Source of the DNA: Delphinus delphis
Taxonomy: Eukaryota; Chordata; Mammalia; Artiodactyla; Delphinidae
Length of the DNA stretch: 64,000 bases
NCBI RefSeq assembly: GCF_949987515.2
Contig: NC_082694.2
Span: 62,060,080-62,124,079, forward strand
Reading direction: 5' to 3'
Under the pieces are notes generated by a model that saw nothing but the letters and a program-made list of their open reading frames with translations, ran no database searches and had not been told where the DNA came from. Below are positions 58,516-64,000 of the stretch, piece by piece. Within the stretch, counting starts at the first letter, position 1. Every line of letters starts with the position of its first letter. The position numbers were made by a program, and so were the translations under genes.

Positions 58516-59815
58516 CTGCTACCACAACCTACTTCAAGGAGAGGGACCTTGTGATGCTTGATATTGTTTTAAGTGTGCTTGTTTTCCCAACAAATTATTA
58601 ATTTCTTAAATTAATGATGTCTTTAATTTCTTAAAAAATTGTTACTTAAATACTGATGCAGTAAGCATAATTCTCTGTGAGTTAGGCTGTGATACAGAGA
58701 ACATTAGGAGGAAAACTGAGGGTTTCTATTTCCCAGATCATAAAACTCTGATCTCTGTGTATGATCATGTGATCTCTAGTTAGGAGCTCAACTTGCATTT
58801 AATTGATACAGAAAAGGGAGATATGTTGGAGGCTATAATGGGGCCTATCAGAACAAATATCAAATGCTGGATTACAGAAGAATCTACAAGATGTTGGGGG
58901 CAAAGGAGCTAGAATGGTCCAATATAGTACTCTTGGTAAATATTTAAAATAATGCTCTATGAATATTGTCATCAGCAAAGAAATGCACTGTGTTTCAGAG
59001 TCATACTCTGAACTGAGAGTTTTAAGTTTGTATTTTAATATATTTTATATATTGGTTTTGAGGTTTGGAGGAACATTGTATATGTAAAAAATATTCATCT
59101 AGCCTGTCCAGGAATATTTGAAAATGTACCTGAAAAGGTTAAAATGTTACATAAGCAGTGTGACACAGCCAAGTTATGCTCATTATTAAAAGTTTAATAT
59201 CATGTTACAATATCTAGTTTCAGGCTCCTTTGCTCTCTGCTATACAAGGCAATATAATTATTCTCCCTAGGAATGGCATGCTGTCTTTTCTTCATCAAGA
59301 ACTTAGCCAAACTCTATTTTGATCATTTTAGTTCAATCAGTTCCCTCTTTTGCTTAATTAGCTTGTTATCTTTTTTTTTTTAATTTTTTCCCCTTTGTTA
59401 CACTCTCTGCTGTGGGAACATAGACAACTTTCTACTTCAGAAATGTACCAGAATTGCCTCAGGTTATTTCTAGCTTCAAATTTCTCAGACTCCGTGACTA
59501 GAACATCACAGGTCATCTCATCAGGCTTACTCATTAAAAGACAGTCCATAACCCATGGTATTGTCTCTTCTTGTGGCTTGTCTAAGATCAGTAATTTTTT
59601 TCTAGGTTATTACTTCCATGGGTCTTTTGCTGTTAAACATTTGTGATTTGCATAATTTCTTCCCAGAAAATGAACTCATTAGTTTTCAGAAGTTTAATAC
59701 TGTTTTCTATCTTCTGTTCATATTTATAACTTTATATTTAGGCTTTGCAACTGTAGAGCACATCTTATGCTTTACATATATGTCTATCTTCTGAATAACA
59801 AAAAATTCCTTACAT
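58516..59815. other. Intergenic sequence, nothing recognised
   Basis: No repeat or gene recognised. Confidence 0.5.
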
Positions 59816-60077
59816 TACAATAAGTCCCCTACATACAAATGAGTTCTGTTCTGAGAGTGCGTTCGTAAGTCCAATGTGTTCCTAAGTCCAACAGAGTTCG
59901 CCTAGGTACCCAACTAACACAGTCGGCTACATAGTATTGTACTATAATAGCTTTATAATACTTTTCACACAAATACTACATAAAAAACAAACAAAAAATT
60001 AAAAAATATTTTAATCTTACAGTACAGTACAACATCTGGCATACAGGGGTTGGCATCGAGTGAACAAGCAAGAAGAG

Positions 60078-62109
60078 TTACTGACTGGAGGAGAGCAAGG
60101 AGGTGGGAGATGGTAGAGCTGAAGGATCGTCAGCAATAGGAGACAGAGGGCAAGCTGCCATTTCACTCACGCCTGATGTTGATGGCACAGGTTCTGGTTC
60201 CTTGCTGGATTCAATTCTATCTACCCTCTTGATAAAATGATCCAGCGATGTCTGGGTAGTAGCTCTTTTTTTCTCATCATGGATGACTTGGTAGCACTGG
60301 ATTGTATTCTGAACTTCCGCTGCAACCTTTGTGTACCATTCTACATTGAGGTCCTGTGTCTCGAAACCTAGCAGTGCCTCCTCAAATAAAGAAAATCCCC
60401 TTGCCATTTCCTGCATCATGAATCTCTTCAGTTCTTCAGTTACTTCTTCTTCCCCTTGTCTCTCTTCGTCCTTTCTCTGGGCCTCCGATTCCATCAGGTC
60501 TTCATTAGTAAGCTCCTCGTGTTGCACAGCAAGGAGTTCAATATAGTCGTCCTCTTGCAGATCTAGCTCCAGCTTCTCTCTGAGGGTCACTACGTTGCTG
60601 AAGACATTTTGGACTCTTCATCCACCTTCTCAAATCCACGAAAATCATGAACAAACTGCAGGCAAATGTTCTTCACATTCATGGTGATGGCTATAACCTC
60701 ACGCCAAGCAAAGTCAATGTTTTTTATGGCCTTGTAGATATTATAGTCCTTCCAAAATTGTTTGTTGCAAGGTTGTTCCTGTTTCATTACTCACCTCTAC
60801 TGCCTGACGAAAAATGTGATATAAATAATATTTATTGAAGGTCGCTATAACTCCCTGGTCCATAGGTTGGATGAGCAACATAGTATTCGGTGGCAGATGC
60901 ACTACTTTGACGTTGGGATGAAAGTCGTCCATGAATGAGGGGTGGCCCGGAGCATTGTCGAGCAGCAAAAGAATGTTGAAAGGGACATCCTTCTGCAAGC
61001 AATATTTCTCAGCCTCCAGGATGGAGTGGTAGAAAAACCAGTCCTGGAAAATAGCCTGTGTAACCCAGGCTTTGGGGTTACTCTTCCACACAACAGAAAG
61101 AGAGCCCTTGGCTATGTTTTTAAGGGCTCTTGGTTTCTCTGAATGATAAACTAAGAGAGGCTTCAGCTTCATATCACCAGAAGCATTGCCACCAAACAAC
61201 ACAGTTAGCCTATCCTTTGCTGCTTTGTAGCCTGGCATCAACTTTTTCTTCTTACTGATGTAACTTTGGTCTGACATCCTCTTCCAATACAGTCCTGTCT
61301 CATCCACATTAAAAACCTGTTCAGGTGAATATGCGCTTTCACCGATAATTTCTTGAAGTGTTTCAGTAAATTCCCGGGCAGCTACCATATCTGCACTTGC
61401 TGCCTCTCCACTTACTTTTACATTGTGAAGGTTGGCTCTAGCCTTGAACTGATGAAACCAGCCATGGCTGGCATTAAAAGATGTGGCCTCGGGCTTCCCT
61501 GGTGGCGCAGTGGTTGAGAGTCCACCTGCCGATGCACGGGACACAGGTTCGTGCCCCGGTCCGGGAGGATCCCGCATGCCGCAGAGCGGCTGGGCCCGTG
61601 GGCCATGGCCACTGGGCCTGCGTGTCCGGAGCCTGTGCTCCGTGGCGGGAGAGGCCACGGCAGTGGGAGGCCCGTGTACCGCGCGCAAAAAAAAAAAAAA
61701 AAAAGATGTGGCCTCTGATCCTGTGCCGTGTTTCTTCTTCAAGTCTTCATAAAGGCTTTTATCTTTCTCTTCAATCAGCATTAAGCTGAGTGGGACTTGA
61801 CGCTGATGCTGATCCTGCATCCACACACTGAGAAGTTTCTCCATCTCCTCCATCACTTTTCCACACTTCTTCAATATTATTGTCAACATCATCGGCCCAG
61901 CAGACTTTACATGTTCCACTATCTTGTCCTTATTCTTTAGAATCGTGCTGATGGTTGAATGATTCATGTTAAGAACAAGCGACATCTACCATCTTTTCGC
62001 TTCACTCTACTCTCTCAATTATTATCACTTTTGTTTCCATCGTTATCACTTGGCGCTTCTTAGCAGTACCAGCTACATCACTGCTGCTTTTATGCTTGCT
62101 TCCAGACAT
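60078..62109 (-). pseudogene. Tigger transposase pseudogene (DDE, CENP-B-like)
   Basis: Cut-and-paste transposase; host relatives are the TIGD and CENP-B genes. The start is MSGSKHKSSSDVAGTAKKRQ at 62109. The N-terminal helix-turn-helix part then shifts frame near 61985-62002. The main frame (61985-60741) has the CENP-B-type DNA-binding part ('SLMLIEEKDKSLYEDL', then 'ASHGWFHQFKARANLHNVKV') and the DDE domain, with all three aspartates visible: VFNVDETGLYW, LLLLDNAPGHPS and QPMDQG (about residues 228, 341 and 373 of that frame). It shifts frame again near 60745 and back near 60600. The acidic C-terminal part (60590-60078) ends at a stop. Three frameshifts plus the SINE insert mean it is not functional as one protein. 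Confidence 0.93.
61491..61700 (+). mobile_element. CHR-type tRNA SINE inside the Tigger transposase
   Basis: Starts GGGCTTCCCTGGTGGCGCAG and ends in a pure A run. Flanked by AAAAGATGTGGCCTC at 61476-61490 and 61701-61715, a perfect 15-bp TSD. SINE plus one TSD adds 225 bp, exactly 75 codons. The antisense strand of the SINE has no stop in the transposase frame, so the open frame runs straight through it. Confidence 0.98.
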
Positions 62110-62317
62110 CCTGGGCTTGAAATAAAGATACTGAACTACTGTACTCTGTACAGTACACAAAAGCACAACCACTTGTAGAGGATACATGCATGTGACAATG
62201 TATGCCAGACATGTGAACTAACTTACATGAGTGGACATGCAAATGCACGTTCGCATCTTTGAAAGTTTGCAACTTGAAGGTTCGTATGTAGGGGACTTAC
62301 TGTTTTCATTCAATTAC

Positions 62318-62440
62318 TCCTTTATCTGTTCAAAAATCAGTTATTGATTTCTGTGTTAGATATTGTAGTTATGAAAAAGACATCTGGTAACAGTATCTGC
62401 CCTTAATGAATTTATGATCTAGTAGGAATGATAAACTATC
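62318..62440 (-). mobile_element. L2 LINE 3' end fragment
   Basis: 'tctgtgttagatattgtagt', then 'cagtatctgcccttaatgaa' and 'tttatgatctagtaggaatg' follow the reverse L2 tail ('aggcactgggga..tccctgccctcatggagct'). Confidence 0.55.
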
Positions 62441-64000
62441 TAACTCATACTTTGTATTGATTCCAGATCTGCCATGTATACACTGAATCATTGGACAAGC
62501 CATAAGATCTTACTTGAATAGCTTCTCATGTGGTCACTGTAGCCATCAGACAAGAGAATATGCACAAATTACTTGTAATAACTCCAAATTCGCTATATGC
62601 TATTTGCTGTATTTTCATGACACATGGTAGAATTATAAGTGTTACAAGAGATACTGAGAAGGTGTTCTGAAAATTCAGTTGAATCACAAGATTTGATATC
62701 ATTCAAATCTTATTTAATTGGGTATAATAGGGGGATAAATGTTAGTCAGAATTCTACTGTTACGATATACTTTATCTTTCAGTCTTCCATGTGCTTGGGT
62801 AGATTTCTACTGATTATAAACAAAAGAAGGAAAGAGAAAGTGAAAGTCTGGAAAGAGGGGAAAAAAGAAGGAAAGTAGGCAAAATTGAAAAATGACAAAT
62901 AAAAGGCCAAAAAAATTTGGAAAGGAGACTAAAATAAAAGTATTAGAAGGATGCAGAATACTAGGGAGAGAAGGATAATGTTAAAAATAATTCAAGTGAG
63001 CATATTTTAAAGATCTTAATAGCTTTATTAAATGATTCATGAATTGAACAGCATCCAATCTAACAGATAGAGAGCTCTGAGGAGCTGTACAAAATGCAAA
63101 AGACTTAATATGCAGAAGGGAATGGGAACAAGGGAGTTACACTAGGCAAAAAGCAGAATGGTTATGGCAAGGTCACTTTCCTTTAGGGGATGGCAGATTA
63201 CCTAACCTGCTGATTAGGTGATTCCTAATTGACTGGTTTAAGATTCCATTTTTGGGAGAGCAGAAACTGTAATTAAGTCTCCTCTCAGTTTCATGACATG
63301 AGGCTTAGCATAAGTAACTCCATTTGAGGTCTATTGTCTTGGTTTTAACAATAGAAAGAGGACAATAGTGTTACAGATGAAAACAGATTACAGAAGTTAT
63401 TATTAATTCAACCCTAATAAACTTGCCTAAAATTAAGAAAGGAGTCTGCATTATTTGGCAAAAAGTTTAGATAATAATCAACATTTTCAGATTTTTTGTA
63501 GTGACAAAATTGCTCCAATATCCCTTATTCATAAAACCACATCTATACATATTCATATATCATTTATTTTTAAGGATAGAATCATCAATGGCAGGAGGGA
63601 GAAGCATATATTAAAAATAAAAGATTATAATGAATATAAGTGAAATCATGTCTGATTACCACTGTTTTTTTTTTCTTCAGAACCCAATTTTTTAGGATAT
63701 GAGTGGCACTATTTTCAGGGTCTGTCAGCCCTTAGACAATCCATTTCTCCCCTGGTTTCTAAAGCTGGGCAAATAACCTTTTAGGACTAATGAGACCTGA
63801 GGGGAATTTTCTGAGAAAGACTTTCCTCCTTAATAAAAAGAAAGAGATGGGCATAAAGAATTTCAGACTTGCATCTTTCCCCTTGTTCCTGCTTTGGATT
63901 GCAATTGTTAGAGGAATTACTGTAGTTATCCATGTGATCGTAAAACTCAAAAGAATCACTGAGAAGGTAACTCAGGGTTTTAAGATCATTGGGCCACTGA
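62441..64000. other. Intergenic sequence, nothing recognised
   Basis: AT-rich to the end of the window, with a purine-rich stretch near 62820-62880. No gene or named repeat recognised. Confidence 0.5.

Larger units (their letters stand above)
59818..62302 (-). mobile_element. Tigger DNA transposon (pogo group, Tc1/mariner), complete ends
   Basis: Both terminal inverted repeats are present: left 'caataagtcccctacataca' from 59818, right 'ttcgtatgtaggggacttac' then 'tg' ending at 62302. The right end reads CAGTAAGTCCCCTACATACG in complement, the Tigger1-type terminus. A TA precedes the left end (59816-59817); the right flank is TT, so one TA target copy has probably mutated. Without the inserted SINE and its extra TSD copy (225 bp) the element is about 2.26 kb, near full length. 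The transposase gene is on the minus strand. Confidence 0.95.

Noticed and set aside
2244..61700. Regularly repeated units as a CRISPR array
   Set aside because: The repeated units are about 200-bp SINEs scattered over 60 kb in both orientations with TSDs; nothing resembles short repeats with regular spacers.

Overview
This window is vertebrate nuclear DNA. It is almost certainly from a cetacean, or a close cetartiodactyl relative. At least seven young copies of one tRNA-derived SINE carry the whale/dolphin CHR-type consensus (head GGGCTTCCCTGGTGGCGCAG, RNA polymerase III A and B boxes, A-rich tail). There are also L1 3' ends of cetartiodactyl type, plus the usual ancient eutherian repeats (L2, MIR, MLT1, MLT2, MER5, Tigger). 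Family names come from remembered consensus features, not from a database search.

I found no complete host protein-coding gene, tRNA, rRNA or CRISPR array. Almost every open frame either lies in a transposable element or is a short chance frame in AT-rich DNA. The window reads as a gene desert, or the inside of a very large intron.

Layout. 0-13 kb: AT-rich sequence with an L1M remnant, two SINEs (one seems to carry a transduced 3' flank), an L1 3' tail and a 5'-inverted L1. 13.3-17 kb: a long L2 element (endonuclease to 3' end) interrupted by two SINEs, with a third just upstream. 17-25 kb: an MLT1 LTR, a MIR, a possible ERV LTR and a SINE. 25-31 kb: three MLT1 LTRs and one MLT2 LTR; one MLT1 is split by a SINE. 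31-39.9 kb: mostly unassigned, with MER5 and MIR elements and a strong polypyrimidine tract. 39.98-47.98 kb: two L1 elements head-to-tail on the minus strand. The upstream one has a nearly full-length but broken ORF2; the downstream one lacks the second half of ORF2. 48-56 kb: MIR, a perfect 16-bp-arm hairpin, L2, and an MLT1 split by a SINE, then about 2.4 kb with no recognised repeat. 56-57.2 kb: a short L1 with a fold-back, and an L2 tail. 59.8-62.3 kb: a complete Tigger (pogo/Tc1-mariner) DNA transposon with both terminal inverted repeats and a transposase pseudogene. It keeps all three catalytic aspartates and carries an in-frame antisense SINE.

The genes here do not form a pathway; what the window records is layered transposition. 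Target-site duplications (TSDs) fix several relative ages: SINE after Tigger, SINE after MLT1 (twice), SINE after L2 (twice). The best second looks are the SINE with the apparent 3' transduction, the Tigger-SINE chimeric frame, the inverted and folded L1 copies, the perfect hairpin at 49.1 kb, and a weak candidate first exon (TATA box plus signal-peptide-like frame) at 24.66-24.85 kb. I see no convincing new biological system.
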